From Mycetocola saprophilus (GTDB taxonomy: Bacteria > Actinomycetota > Actinomycetes > Actinomycetales > Microbacteriaceae): 64,000 bases of DNA. Positions 9,448 through 22,563 of the stretch are shown here, piece by piece. Position 1 is the first letter of the stretch. The number at the start of each line of letters is the position of its first letter. The stretch lies in contig NZ_JOEC01000003.1 in the NCBI RefSeq assembly GCF_000718085.1, positions 1 to 64,000 on the forward strand, read 5' to 3'. Position numbers and translations under genes: made by a program. The notes beneath the pieces are model-generated. The model was given only the letters and a program-made list of their open reading frames with translations. It had not been told where the DNA came from and ran no database searches.

Positions 9448-10550
9448 CCCACGCCCTGCTAGCTAATACTGGCGCACCCGTGCGCATCATCCTGGTGGGG
9501 GCCGGGGCGATGGGACAGCAGTGGCTGCGCGCGCTGATCGCCTCCCCCGATGCCGAGATCGTCGGACTGGTCGATCTCAACCTCGATGCGGCCCGGGCCG
9601 CGCTGGCCGCCACCGGCCTCGTCGATCTGCCCGTGGGCACCTCGGTATCGGCGCTCGCCGCGGAAACCGGCGCGCAGGCCGTGGTCAACGTGACCGTTCC
9701 GGTCGCCCACCACGCGGTGAGTACCGAGGCGCTGTTTGCCGGGCTGCCGGTGCTGTGCGAAAAACCCATCGCCCCCACCGTGGCCACCGCGCTTTCGCTC
9801 GCGGCCTCGGCCGAGGCGAGCGGGCAGCTGCTGATGACCAGTCAGTCGCGCCGCTACTATCGGGCCCTCGCCGCGCTGCGCGCACGCGTGGGTGAGCTGG
9901 GAACCGTGGGCACCGTGAGCTGCGAGTTTGCCAAAGCCCCGCGCTTTGGCGGATTCCGCGATGAGATGGATCACGTGCTGCTGGTAGACATGGCGATCCA
10001 CCAGTTCGACGCGGTGCGCTACCTCCTGAACCTGGATCCGGTGGCCGTCTACTGCGAGGAGTACAACCCCGCATGGAGCTGGTACGCCGGAGATGCCAAT
10101 GCCGCCGCCGTGTTTGAATTCGAGGGCGGCACCCGGTTTGTGTACTCGGGCAGCTGGTGCACGCCGGGGGCCGAAACCTCCTGGAACGGCAGCTGGCGCA
10201 TCGGCGGGGAACACGGCACCGCGCTGTGGGACGGGGAATCCGCGCCGAGTGCCGAGCTCCCCGGGCTGGCGCTCGCCGCGCTACCCGCATCGCTCACCGA
10301 CTCCTCGATCCCCTTTCCGGAAGAGATCAACGGGTCCCTCGCCGAGTTCATCGCCGCGCTGCGCACCGGGGATGTGCCTGACACCGAGGTGCATGCCAAC
10401 ATCCACTCGCTGGCGATGGTCGAGGCCGCGGTGCTCAGCGCGACCCGGGGATCGCGCGTGCTCCTCGCCGATGTGTTGGCCGAGGCTCGGGATGCGGCGA
10501 TTGCCGCCGAAATCCGCTCGGACGTCCGCGACATCCTGATCCGCGGATAA
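9444..10550 (+). CDS. Gfo/Idh/MocA-family oxidoreductase
   Basis: 368 aa. The N-terminal NAD(P)-binding Rossmann fold has VGAGAMG near residues 17-23 and the family EKP motif in LCEKPIAPT. The C-terminal alpha/beta domain carries the [20 protein letters not shown] segment with the His-x3-Asp pattern of the active site. It starts inside the ThuA stop (ATGA overlap), so the two are co-translated. It probably oxidises the imported sugar or a derivative. It is the last gene before a strong terminator. Confidence 0.88.
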   Translation: MTHALLANTGAPVRIILVGAGAMGQQWLRALIASPDAEIVGLVDLNLDAARAALAATGLVDLPVGTSVSALAAETGAQAVVNVTVPVAHHAVSTEALFAGLPVLCEKPIAPTVATALSLAASAEASGQLLMTSQSRRYYRALAALRARVGELGTVGTVSCEFAKAPRFGGFRDEMDHVLLVDMAIHQFDAVRYLLNLDPVAVYCEEYNPAWSWYAGDANAAAVFEFEGGTRFVYSGSWCTPGAETSWNGSWRIGGEHGTALWDGESAPSAELPGLALAALPASLTDSSIPFPEEINGSLAEFIAALRTGDVPDTEVHANIHSLAMVEAAVLSATRGSRVLLADVLAEARDAAIAAEIRSDVRDILIRG

Positions 10551-10556
10551 CCCGGA

Positions 10557-10604
10557 CACACAACAGCGCGGCACCGGATCGCTCCGGTGCCGCGCTGTTG
10601 TGTG
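10557..10604. terminator. Bidirectional terminator, 22-bp perfect stem
   Basis: Arms at 10557-10578 and 10583-10604 are perfectly complementary around a TCGC loop. It lies between the convergent oxidoreductase and tyrS genes. Confidence 0.9.
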
Positions 10605-10606
10605 AG

Positions 10607-11902
10607 TTAGGCGGTGAAGATTCCCGCCAGGGTCTTCTTGCCGCGACGCAGTACCGCTACGCCGCCGGGCAGCAGGTCGGTCAGGACCGCGGCCTCATCG
10701 GTGACCTTCACGCCGTTGAGCGAGACGCCGCCCTGGCCGATCGAGCGACGGGCATCACCCAGGCTCGAGCACAGCTCGGTCGAGACCAGGAGCTGGGCCA
10801 CCGAGGTGCCGGTTTCGGCGGTGATGTTGGGCAGCTCGCGCAGCGCGGTCGCCAGGGTCGCCGGATCCACCTCGGCCAGGTTGCCCTGTCCAAACAGCGC
10901 CTCGGAGGCGGCAATGGCGGCGTTCGCGGCCTCGGCACCGTGCACCAGGGTCACGGTTTCCAGGGCCAGACGCTTCTGCGCCGCCCGGCGGAAGGGCTCA
11001 TCCGCCACGAGCTTGGCGAAGTCCTCGATCTCGGCGCGGGAGAGGAAGGTGAAGACCTTGAGGCGGTCGATCACATCGGCATCGTCGGTGTTCAGCCAGA
11101 ACTGGTACATCGCGTACGGGCTGCACAGCTCGGCGTCCAGCCAGATCGCGTTGCCCTCGCTCTTACCGAACTTGGTGCCGTCGCTGTTGGTGATCAGCGG
11201 GGTGCCGATCGCGTGCACGTTGGCCTGCTCGGAGCGACGAATCAGGTCGACGCCACCGATGAGGTTGCCCCACTGGTCGCTGCCGCCGGTCTGCAGCACG
11301 CAGTTGTACGTGTTGTACAGCTCGCGGTAGTCGAGAGCCTGCAGAATCTGGTAGCTGAACTCGGTGTAGGAGATGCCGGCATCGGAGTTCAGGCGTGCAC
11401 TCACCGCGTCCTTCTTCAGCATGGTACCCACGCGGAAGTGCTTACCGATGTCGCGCAGGAACTCGATCGCGCTGAGCGGCGAGGTCCAGTCCAGGTTGTT
11501 GACCAGGCGCATGCCGTTCTCGCCCTCGGTGTCGAGGTGGGTCGACACCTGAGCCTGAAGTCGGGTGACCCAGGCGGCCACGGTCTCCGGGGTGTTCAGG
11601 GTGCGCTCGGCGGTGGGACGCGGGTCACCGATCAGACCGGTGGACCCACCCACGAGGCCCAGCGGACGGTGCCCGCCCAGCTGCAGACGACGCATGAACA
11701 GCAGCTGCACGAAGTTGCCGAGGTGCAGGCTGGGAGCGGTCGGGTCAAATCCGCAATAATACGTGATCGGTTCGCCGTCGATGAGCTTCTTGAGCTCCTC
11801 GGCATCAGTCGAGACGTGGATCAGGCCACGCCACACCAGCTCGTCCCAGAGCGAGTCAAAGGACGAGTCATTACTCTGCTTGGCAAAATTGGGATTAGAC
11901 AC
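10607..11902 (-). CDS. tyrS: Tyrosyl-tRNA synthetase
   Basis: 431 aa, class I synthetase. The HIGH-equivalent is HLGN (60-63) and the KMSKS-equivalent is KFGKS (244-248). Tyrosine-pocket segments include YCGFDPTAPS and QTGGSDQWGN. A C-terminal S4 RNA-binding domain (about 365-431) contains ARRSIGQGGVSLNG. It starts with GTG at 11902. It charges tRNA-Tyr. No T-box-like leader is visible upstream. Confidence 0.96.
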   Translation of the reverse strand: MSNPNFAKQSNDSSFDSLWDELVWRGLIHVSTDAEELKKLIDGEPITYYCGFDPTAPSLHLGNFVQLLFMRRLQLGGHRPLGLVGGSTGLIGDPRPTAERTLNTPETVAAWVTRLQAQVSTHLDTEGENGMRLVNNLDWTSPLSAIEFLRDIGKHFRVGTMLKKDAVSARLNSDAGISYTEFSYQILQALDYRELYNTYNCVLQTGGSDQWGNLIGGVDLIRRSEQANVHAIGTPLITNSDGTKFGKSEGNAIWLDAELCSPYAMYQFWLNTDDADVIDRLKVFTFLSRAEIEDFAKLVADEPFRRAAQKRLALETVTLVHGAEAANAAIAASEALFGQGNLAEVDPATLATALRELPNITAETGTSVAQLLVSTELCSSLGDARRSIGQGGVSLNGVKVTDEAAVLTDLLPGGVAVLRRGKKTLAGIFTA

Positions 11903-12033
11903 GCTCCCCAGAATAGCAGCGGAATGGCGGGGTTTTGTCCGGGAGATGCACGCCCGAATCCGCGCATCGGATCCCCCGTCGCGATAGTGTGATTTTGCCC
12001 GCGGCTCGCCCGCACCCTCATCTCAGGAGCACC

Positions 12034-13068
12034 GTGTCCACACCCCCGATCCCCTCCCTGGCGGACCTGCCACTCGACGTGTTGGCCGCCCCGGCCACCC
12101 CCGAGGAGATTCGGGCGCTCAAAAACCGGGTGCGCGGGGATAGCCGCTGGACCCAGGCCATCCCCACGTGGGGTGAGTATGGATCCTCGGTGGTCATCAT
12201 GCTCCTGGTGGGCGCGATCGGGGTGTTCCTCGCCTATCTGATGATCAGCGGCGGATCCACGGCGATTGCCCCGTGGTTTCTGATCGGATTCTGCCTCTTA
12301 CAGCTGGTTGCCCTGCCCTACTGGGTACAGAAAAACCGGCCGCGCTGGAAGGACTGGGCGCGGATGGTTCGATTTGCCGACGCGACCGGACTCCAGTTTG
12401 CGCCGCTCCCGCTCAAGACGATGGAGCAGACCGCGATCCTCGGGCCCAGCGCTCGCGACTACAACGGGTTCACCTCCCGCGGCGGCCTGCGGCTGGCCCA
12501 GCGGGCCGACAACATGTCCAGCAATCGGATCAAGCGCGAGCTGATCGATCGGCCCGGCGAATATGCCTACCTGCGCATCCCGCTGGGCGTGCAGATGCCG
12601 CACATCGTGTTGGACTCGCGGCACAACGACGGGGTCGCCGGCTGGCGCTCGCGCCGCACCCGGCTGCGCCTGGCCGATGACCAGCGGATCGAGTTGGAGG
12701 GCGACTTCCCGCGCGCATTCGGCGTCTATGCCCCCGAGGTGTTGCAGCGAGACGCCCTCTACTTCCTGACCCCGGACTTCATGGAAACCCTGGCGCTCTA
12801 CGCCACCGAGTTTGATCTGGAGTTCTCCGGATCCGACCTGATCCTGGTGAGCACCCGTCCGATGGACACGGGTGACCCGAACGTGTGGCTACGGTTTTTC
12901 ACTGCCGCCGACGCGGTCCTCTCCCACCTGCGTCCCACCGCCACCGCGTATCGCCGCGGGACCCCGCTGGACCCGATGGCTCCGCCGTCGCGCCTGAAGT
13001 GGGGCTTCCCGATCGGGACCGCCCTGCTGATCGCGGGCTTCATCGCCTGGCGGATCATCCTGGCGTAG
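12034..13068 (+). CDS. Membrane protein of unknown function
   Basis: 344 aa from GTG 12034, chosen because AGGAG lies 4 bases before it; the frame is open upstream to 11935 without a better start. Two hydrophobic segments lie at about 52-76 and 82-100, and a third forms the very C-terminus (IGTALLIAGFIAW). Between them is a soluble region of about 220 residues with no motif I recognise. It diverges from tyrS. Confidence 0.75.
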   Translation: MSTPPIPSLADLPLDVLAAPATPEEIRALKNRVRGDSRWTQAIPTWGEYGSSVVIMLLVGAIGVFLAYLMISGGSTAIAPWFLIGFCLLQLVALPYWVQKNRPRWKDWARMVRFADATGLQFAPLPLKTMEQTAILGPSARDYNGFTSRGGLRLAQRADNMSSNRIKRELIDRPGEYAYLRIPLGVQMPHIVLDSRHNDGVAGWRSRRTRLRLADDQRIELEGDFPRAFGVYAPEVLQRDALYFLTPDFMETLALYATEFDLEFSGSDLILVSTRPMDTGDPNVWLRFFTAADAVLSHLRPTATAYRRGTPLDPMAPPSRLKWGFPIGTALLIAGFIAWRIILA

Positions 13069-13079
13069 GTGCTTCGGCG

Positions 13080-13496
13080 CTACGCGTTCAGAGCCTCGGC
13101 AGCGGATCGCTCGGAATCATCGAGGAGCTGATAGATCCGGGCACGTGAAATCCCCAACACGGTCGCCGAATCTATCGCGCTGAGGCCGTATGCGTCACGG
13201 AGCGCCCGCGCGGCCGCACGCCGATCACGAGCGGCCTGTTGCGCAGACTCGAGCGCAACCCGATCAAGCTCGGCCGCATCGGCTAACCGCCGGGCAACGT
13301 CCGCTGGCTTCTCGATGGTTACGCTGATGTCGAACGAGTCCTCCTCACGGTTGAGCGCGCCCGCGATGAGCGAGCGCCCCATCTCCTCGACCTCGGACAG
13401 CGTATGGGCCTGGGTCCGATAGTCAATCGCGGGCACATCGATGATCCACCATCTGCCCTCTCGCGAGACAACCAACTCGTAACTGTTTCGTTTCAT
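13080..13496 (-). CDS. HicB-like antitoxin with C-terminal helix-turn-helix
   Basis: 138 aa. The N-terminus (YELVVSREGRWWIIDVPAI) matches the partly degraded RNase-H-like HicB fold, followed by HTLSEVEEMGRSLIAGAL. The C-terminal region has a helix-turn-helix, YGLSAIDSATVLGISRARI, expected to bind the operon's own promoter. I chose ATG 13496 because GGAAGTGAG lies shortly before it; it lies 8 bases after the hicA stop. In HicAB systems HicB sequesters the HicA mRNA interferase and represses the operon. Confidence 0.8.
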   Translation of the reverse strand: MKRNSYELVVSREGRWWIIDVPAIDYRTQAHTLSEVEEMGRSLIAGALNREEDSFDISVTIEKPADVARRLADAAELDRVALESAQQAARDRRAAARALRDAYGLSAIDSATVLGISRARIYQLLDDSERSAAEALNA

Positions 13497-13504
13497 GAGC
13501 ACGC

Positions 13505-13705
13505 TCACTTCCACTCGTCCGGGACAAACCCGACTACCTGCTCCACCGTTCTCAGGACTCCAGCGGAGATCAACCGATGACGGGGAATCGGCACGGATCT
13601 GCTTCCCGGCTTTTTCCACCAGGTGTGCGGGCCACCGTCGCGATCCACCGTGAATCCCTGTGACCGCAAAAACCGCTCCACGTCTTTTCGCTTGGCATCC
13701 TTCAT
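13505..13705 (-). CDS. HicA-like mRNA interferase toxin
   Basis: 66 aa, the usual HicA size. It is a double-stranded-RNA-binding-like fold with VERFLRSQGFTV, then DGGPHTWW carrying the conserved His (H27), then SVPIPRHRLISAGVLRTVEQ. HicA toxins cleave mRNA. It lies directly upstream of the HicB-like antitoxin on the same strand. Promoter position is uncertain; the 94 bases before it also contain the start region of the divergent small gene. Confidence 0.82.
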   Translation of the reverse strand: MKDAKRKDVERFLRSQGFTVDRDGGPHTWWKKPGSRSVPIPRHRLISAGVLRTVEQVVGFVPDEWK

Positions 13706-13799
13706 CAGGGTAGTCTAGATGGGGGTTTACAGCAAGTGTCAAGAGGGATATACACACCCACCACCAGGGCTCGGGAAGTTCCCGGCTAGAATGGGTCAA

Positions 13800-14162
13800 A
13801 TGGTCACGAGACGAGAAGCAGCACAGCGCCTGGACATCCCCCTGGAGATGGCGGTGCGGCACGGACTGCCGCCCCAGCTCACCGAGGCGGCCGTGGTCGA
13901 GCTCGATACGACTCCCCCGGCCTGGCTCGCGCAGTCGCGGGCAAACCGCACCGGCAAGCGTCCGGTGTGGTCGGATCTGGTGTGCGCGGTCTGCGGATTC
14001 ACCGAGCGGGCACGCCCCAAGAAGTGGTGGCCGGAGTTCACCTATGTGGTGTGCGATGACCACGAGATCGAGGAGTGGCCCAAGGCTGCTCCCGGGGCGA
14101 TCCGCGCCGAGGTGTTCGGTGTCGGTGGACGTTTCGTGGGGCTGGTCGACGACGTCGCCTAA
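13800..14162 (+). CDS. Small putative metal-binding protein of unknown function
   Basis: 120 aa from ATG 13800 (ATG 13791 and a longer frame to 13719 are alternatives). The N-terminus TRREAAQRLDIPLEMAVRHG looks like a short helix-turn-helix. The middle has CAVCGFTERARPKKWW and then VVCDDHE, a possible C-x2-C / C-x2-H zinc site. It diverges from hicA. I do not recognise a named family. Confidence 0.6.
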   Translation: MVTRREAAQRLDIPLEMAVRHGLPPQLTEAAVVELDTTPPAWLAQSRANRTGKRPVWSDLVCAVCGFTERARPKKWWPEFTYVVCDDHEIEEWPKAAPGAIRAEVFGVGGRFVGLVDDVA

Positions 14163-14316
14163 TAGCCGCAGAGACGACGGTCCATATGACCGCAATTATT
14201 AGTACCGGTTGAGTATCATCCCTGCAGAATCGCCCGGATCGTATGCCGCAATAGTCACAAATATCCAGTCGCCTTCATTCGCAGGTTCCCCGCTCAACCG
14301 CTGAGAGCTCGGAACG

Positions 14317-14357
14317 CCGAACGCCCCGGGCTCCACGAGGGAGAACGGGGCGTTCGG
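14317..14357. terminator. Terminator with 12-bp stem next to a G10 run
   Basis: Arms at 14317-14328 and 14346-14357 are perfectly complementary. Ten consecutive G residues follow at 14356-14365. The stem serves the convergent genes ending at 14162 and 14420. The rest of this 257-base gap shows nothing I can name. Confidence 0.75.
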
Positions 14358-14419
14358 GGGGGGGGCAGCCGAGCGGGAACCTCGGCGGGGTGGCCGTGTG
14401 TGTGCGGGCCCGCGGCGAT

Positions 14420-15874
<1,455 letters not shown>

Positions 15875-15907
15875 TCAGGCGTGTGAGCGAAAAGGATAAG
15901 AGTCAGT

Positions 15908-17046
15908 CTATTGAGTGGTGCGGGCGGGCCCGGGCACCGAGGCGGCGGCGCGAGAGCAGAACGACACCAGTTTTTCCAGCGGACCCTGCCGGCACAGCAG
16001 GATCCAGGCGGAGCAGCCGATCAGGGTGACCAGCACGAACCACCAGGTTTGGGCAACCGGATCGATCCGGTCCACCCCCGTGGAAACCAGGATCACCAGG
16101 GCGATCAGGTGCACGGCGTAGGCGGTGAGCGCCATCCGGCCGGTGGCGGCCAGCGGCCAGAGAACCCGTTGGGCCCAGCGGGGCAGGGCCAGGGCGGCGG
16201 CGATGATCAGCAGCGCGATCCCGGAGGCACCCAGGAGTTCGAACGTGCTGCCCGAGTGCGGCGCCGCACCCAGCAGGTTTGCCCACTGCGGATATCCGAC
16301 AAACACCTCGCCCTGCTCGACCCCGGTGATCTGGGCGAACACACTGGCGCCCCCATAGCCGAGGATCGCGAGCCCGGCACCAACCAGGGCGATCAGGCCG
16401 AGAGAGGATCCGGAGATTCCGCCGGCAAACAGCCAGCGGGCTACCGCCAACCCGACAATCATGAACACCACCCAGATCAGCGCCGGGTAGTACCCAAAAA
16501 TCATCAGCAGGGCCAGAGCCGAGGTGCCGCCCCCATTGTCCTGGATGAACAGCGCGATGCCGACCTGAGCGATCGGGGCCAGCACCGCGAGCACCCCCGC
16601 CAGGATCAGCAGGTTTCGCACCCGCCAGCGGATGATCGGCAGGACCAGCAGGAAGGCGATGGCGTAGTACTCGAGGATCACCGCGATCCCGTGATCCCCC
16701 AGGCTGAGGATCCCGCCCAGGGCAAAGATCACCAGCGCACGGGTGCCGATCCGCAGCCGCATGCGCAGCACGGCCTCGCCCTCCGGCGGGGTGCCCCGGC
16801 CCGAGAGCAGCGCCAGCGAAAACCCGGCAAGCACCGCGAACAGCGCCGCCGAGCGTCCGTTGACCAGGCCGATCCAGGTATCCGGATCCGCCGACACGGC
16901 CTCCTCCGGGCGAATGATGTGCGCGATGAACATGCCCAGGATCGCCAGGCCGCGGGCGATATCGAGTCCGGCGATGCGGGCGGAACCGGGATCGCCGGGG
17001 ACCGGCGGCGCGGACGCCACCGGTCCCCGGGCGATCCCCGTGGTCA

Positions 17047-17047
<1 letters not shown>
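15908..17047 (-). CDS. DUF418-type polytopic membrane protein
   Basis: 379 aa with about ten membrane segments. The opening RIAGLDIARGLAILGMFIAH is typical of the DUF418/YeiB and heparan-glucosaminide acyltransferase-like families; the C-terminal part resembles DUF418. Substrate unknown. It starts with GTG 17047, overlapping the argF stop by one base (TAGTG), so it is coupled to argF. A membrane protein inserted between argF and argH suggests a link to the arginine operon, possibly transport, but this is conjecture. Confidence 0.8.
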
Positions 17048-19186
<2,139 letters not shown>

Positions 19187-19190
<4 letters not shown>

Positions 19191-20092
19191 TCTGTCTCGC
19201 TTACTACCTGGGTGCCGATTCCGTTCGAGGTGAAAACCTCCAGCAGGATCGAGTGTTCGATCCGGCCGTCGATGATCGCGGCGTTACGCACACCGTTATC
19301 CACCGCGTCCAGGCACGCGTTCATTTTGGGGATCATGCCGGATTCCAGCTCCGGCAGCAGCTCGCGCAGCTCGGCGGTCGAGATGACCGAGACCAGCGAA
19401 TCGCGGTTGGGCCAGTCGCTGTAGAGACCGGCCACATCGGTGAGGACCAGCAGCTTATCGGCGTTCAGCGCGATCGCAATCGCGGCGGCGGCCGAGTCGG
19501 CGTTGACGTTGAGCAGGCGCTCGGGATCGTCCAGGTCATAGGCGATCGAGGTGATTACCGGAATGCGACCGGCATCCAGCGCGTCCAGGACGGCCGAGGG
19601 GTCCACCTCGAGGATGTCGCCCACGCGGCCGAGATCCTGCATCTCCCCGTCCACCAGCACGCCACGGGTGCGGCCGCCGAAGAGGTTGGCCTGCTCCCCC
19701 GAGAGCGAGCGGGCGATGTTTCCGTGCTGATTGATGTCGGTGACCAGAGACCGGTTCACCCGATTACGCAGGACATCGCGGACGACGCCGATGGCCTCGT
19801 CGCTGGTGTACCGGTAGCCGCCGCGGAACTCGCTGGCGATGCCCTTCTCGGCCAGGCCCGCGGAAATCTGCGGGCCGCCACCGTGCACCACAACCGGGCG
19901 CAGGCCCGCGTGGTGCAGGAACACCATGTCCTCGGCGAAGGCCGCGGCGAGCTCCGGGGAGATCATCGCGTTGCCGCCGAACTTGATGACCACGATCGCG
20001 CCGCGGTACCGCTTGAGCCACGGCAGCGCCTCGATCAGGACCGAGGCCTTGGCGTGCGCCTCTTCGAGCGAAATATCGATGGTGGTAGGCAT
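19187..20092 (-). CDS. argB: Acetylglutamate kinase
   Basis: 301 aa, amino-acid kinase family. Visible elements are IVVIKFGGNAM (phosphate-binding), PVVVHGGGPQISAGL and NVNADSAAAAIAIAL. It phosphorylates N-acetylglutamate. The length and the N-terminal helix are compatible with the hexameric, arginine-inhibited type, but that is inferred. It starts 3 bases after argJ. Confidence 0.96.
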
Positions 20093-20095
20093 GGA

Positions 20096-21247
20096 TCAGC
20101 TCGAGTACGCGCTATTCTCATGCACGTAGTCGTGCGTGAGGTCGTTGGTCAGGATGGTCGCGGCGGCCGAACCGGCGTTCAGCTCGATCTCGATCTTGAC
20201 CGAGCGCGGGGTCAGGTCAACGAGGTCGCGGGACTGGTCGGGGCCACCCTCGTGGCAGACCCGGACGCCGTTGAAGGAGACGTCCACGTTATACGGGTCA
20301 AACGGTGCCGAGGTGGTTCCAATCGCGGCCAGCACCCGGCCCCAGTTGGGGTCGTTGCCGTAGATCGCGGCCTTGAAGAGGTTGTTGCGGGCCACCGAGC
20401 GGCCCACCTCGACCGCGTCGGCCTCGGTCTCGGCACCGGTCACGACGATCGCGATGTCGTGGCTGGCACCCTCGGCGTCCCCCTGGAGCTGCTCGGCGAG
20501 GTCGGAGCACACCTGGATCAGCGCGGCGGTGAAGTCGGCGAGGTCCGGAGTAACGCCCGAGGCACCGGAGGCGAGCAGGGTGACCTGGTCGTTGGTGGAC
20601 ATGCAGCCATCGGAGTCGAGGCGGTCAAAGCTCACCCGGGTGGCCTCGCGCAGTGCCGCATCGAGGTCGGCGGGGGCGAGGGAGGCGTCGGTGGTGATGA
20701 CCACAAGCATGGTTGCCAGGCCCGGGGCGAGCATGCCCGCGCCCTTGGCGATGCCGCCGATGGCCCAGTCGGTGGCCAGGAACTCGCTGGTCTTGGGCAC
20801 GGTGTCGGTGGTCATGATCGCGGCGGCGGCGTGCTCGCCACCGTTTTCGTCGAGGGCGGCGGTCGCGGCCTCGACACCGGCGGTGAGCTTGCCGAGATCC
20901 AGCTGCTCACCGATCAGACCGGTCGAGCACACCAGCACATCGGTGGCCGAAATGCCCAGCCCGTTCGCCACGGCCTCGGCGGTGGCATGGGTGGTCTGGA
21001 AACCCTGCTGGCCGGTGAAGCAGTTGGCCCCGCCGGAGTTCAGCACGATGGCGTCCACGCGCCCATCCTTGATGACCTCCTTGGACCAGATGATCGGGTT
21101 GGCCAGCGCACGGTTGCTGGTGAACACGGCGGCCGCGTTCTTCTCCGGGCCGGTGTTGACCACGAGGGCGAGGTCCGGCTTGCCGGTGGACTTGAGGCCG
21201 GCGGGAACACCCGCGGCGATGAATCCCGAGGGGGTGGTGACGCTCAT
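20096..21247 (-). CDS. argJ: Bifunctional ornithine acetyltransferase / N-acetylglutamate synthase
   Basis: 383 aa. The self-cleavage motif is present as KGAGMLAPGLATMLVVITTD; cleavage before the Thr of ATML yields the two subunits, with that Thr as nucleophile. It recycles the acetyl group from N-acetylornithine to glutamate. It follows argC by 46 bases. Confidence 0.95.
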   Translation of the reverse strand: MSVTTPSGFIAAGVPAGLKSTGKPDLALVVNTGPEKNAAAVFTSNRALANPIIWSKEVIKDGRVDAIVLNSGGANCFTGQQGFQTTHATAEAVANGLGISATDVLVCSTGLIGEQLDLGKLTAGVEAATAALDENGGEHAAAAIMTTDTVPKTSEFLATDWAIGGIAKGAGMLAPGLATMLVVITTDASLAPADLDAALREATRVSFDRLDSDGCMSTNDQVTLLASGASGVTPDLADFTAALIQVCSDLAEQLQGDAEGASHDIAIVVTGAETEADAVEVGRSVARNNLFKAAIYGNDPNWGRVLAAIGTTSAPFDPYNVDVSFNGVRVCHEGGPDQSRDLVDLTPRSVKIEIELNAGSAAATILTNDLTHDYVHENSAYSS

Positions 21248-21293
21248 AGTGCTCCTTGAAGGGTGGTGATGAGGGAAAGAGTGGTGGCGGCCA

Positions 21294-22337
21294 TTACGGG
21301 GCGACCCCGTCGATCGAAAGGCCGGTGGCCTCGGGCAAGCCGAGGGCGATGTTGGCCGACTGGATCGCCGCGCCCGCGGTGCCCTTGGCCAGGTTGTCCA
21401 CGGCGGTCACGATGATGACCCGGCCGGCGGCCTCGTCGATCGCCAGACCCATCAGCGCGGTGTTGGCCCCCAGCACATCGGCGGTGCGCGGGAAGACGCC
21501 CTCGGGCAGCAGGTGCACAAAGGTCTCGTCGGCGTAGGCGCTTTCCCAGGCCGCGCGGATCTGCTCGGCAGTGGTGCCCGGCACGATCTTGGCGGTTGTG
21601 GTGGCGAGGATTCCCCGCGACATCGGGACCAGCACCGGGGTGAACGACACGGTGGCCCGCTCGGCCCCGGCCCAGCGCAGACCCTGGATGATCTCGGGGA
21701 TGTGCCGGTGCGTGCCGCCCACTGCATAGGGGTTGGCGGTGCCCAGAATTTCCGCGGCCAGCAGGTTGGTCTTCAGTGCCTTACCGGCACCCGAGGGGCC
21801 CACGGCCAGCACGGTCACGATGTCCAGCGGCTCGATCACGCCGGCGGCGATACCCGGGGCCAGCGAGAGTTCCACGGTCGAGGCGTTGCAGCCCGGGGCG
21901 GCGATCCGCTTGGTGCCGACCAGCTTCTCGCGCTGCTTGCCCGAGCCGATCAGCAGCTCGGGAACCCCGTAGGTCCAGGCCCCGAAGAAGTCGCCGCCGT
22001 AGAACGCGGCCCAGTCCTCCTCGGATTCGAGGCGGTGATCGGCCCCGCAATCCACCACGAGGGTGTTCGGGTCCAGCTGCGCGGTGAGCGCGCCGGAGGC
22101 CCCGTGCGGCAGCGCCAGGAACACGATGTCGTGGCCGGCGAGGTTTTGTGCGTTGGTCTCGACAAAGACCTTATCGGCGAGCGAGCGCAGGTGCGGGTGG
22201 ACCGCGGCGACGTTCTGCCCGGCATTGGAGTGGGCGGTGACGGTGGTGATTTCAAATTCGGGGTGGCTGGCGAGCAAGCGCAGCAGCTCTCCCCCGGCGT
22301 ATCCGGATGCTCCGGCGATCGCGACAGAAAAAGACAT
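21294..22337 (-). CDS. argC: N-acetyl-gamma-glutamyl-phosphate reductase
   Basis: 347 aa. The NADP-binding start is [17 protein letters not shown], and the catalytic Cys lies in APGCNAST. It reduces N-acetylglutamyl phosphate. I chose ATG 22337 because the Rossmann motif begins 4 residues later and GAAGG lies 8 bases upstream; the frame stays open to 22388. It is the first gene of the operon. A leader ORF rich in Arg codons and a stem-loop lie in the upstream 220 bases. Confidence 0.95.
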   Translation of the reverse strand: MSFSVAIAGASGYAGGELLRLLASHPEFEITTVTAHSNAGQNVAAVHPHLRSLADKVFVETNAQNLAGHDIVFLALPHGASGALTAQLDPNTLVVDCGADHRLESEEDWAAFYGGDFFGAWTYGVPELLIGSGKQREKLVGTKRIAAPGCNASTVELSLAPGIAAGVIEPLDIVTVLAVGPSGAGKALKTNLLAAEILGTANPYAVGGTHRHIPEIIQGLRWAGAERATVSFTPVLVPMSRGILATTTAKIVPGTTAEQIRAAWESAYADETFVHLLPEGVFPRTADVLGANTALMGLAIDEAAGRVIIVTAVDNLAKGTAGAAIQSANIALGLPEATGLSIDGVAP

Positions 22338-22383
22338 TGAGGCTACCTTCAAGGACGAGTTGTGGGTGTGAATTCCGGATTCC

Positions 22384-22437
22384 GGCAACGCCCGGTCTCT
22401 TTCGCTTTCGCGAAAAAAACAATTAGGGGGCGTCGCC
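22384..22437 (-). promoter_or_regulatory. Stem-loop between the arginine leader ORF and argC
   Basis: A 10-bp stem pairs 22428-22437 with 22384-22393 (one G-U pair). Its first base is the last base of the leader stop codon. The enclosed loop contains a run of seven U residues (22413-22419) and an inner 6-bp hairpin with a GAAA tetraloop (22400-22415). It resembles an attenuator or translational control element; I could not identify a classical terminator stem directly before the U run. Confidence 0.5.
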
Positions 22438-22556
22438 TATCGTCGCTCGTCGGTGGCGTCAACAAAGCTACGACGTCGCTCGTCGCGGCGGGCACGGCGT
22501 CGCGCCGGCGCAGGTGCAGATACCTGAGCGCTGAGGGCGGAGCGTGCGTGAGCCAT
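22437..22556 (-). CDS. Putative arginine-rich leader peptide of the arg operon
   Basis: 39 aa, unannotated small ORF ending 99 bases before argC. It holds 11 arginines, 10 of them in the last 21 residues; the end reads DERRRSFVDATDERR and the stop follows the final Arg pair. Arg codons are CGC, CGT and four CGA. A 12-base repeat (22441-22452 and 22474-22485) encodes both DERR blocks. No ribosome site precedes ATG 22556, but a TACGCT box ends 7 bases upstream, so a leaderless start is likely. The composition and place fit ribosome-mediated attenuation by arginine supply. Chance Arg richness in high-GC DNA is the alternative. Confidence 0.6.
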   Translation of the reverse strand: MAHARSALSAQVSAPAPARRRARRDERRRSFVDATDERR

Positions 22557-22563
22557 GTTGGTT

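Noticed and set aside
10598..11992. Long open frame on the strand opposite tyrS (464 codons)
   Set aside because: Antisense frames stay open in high-GC genes. Its translation is low-complexity (Gly/Ala/Arg/His/Gln) without motifs, while tyrS has all synthetase signatures.
13497..14195. N-terminal extension of the HicB-like protein to 14195
   Set aside because: It runs through hicA in another frame and through the opposite-strand gene. A ribosome site and family length support ATG 13496.
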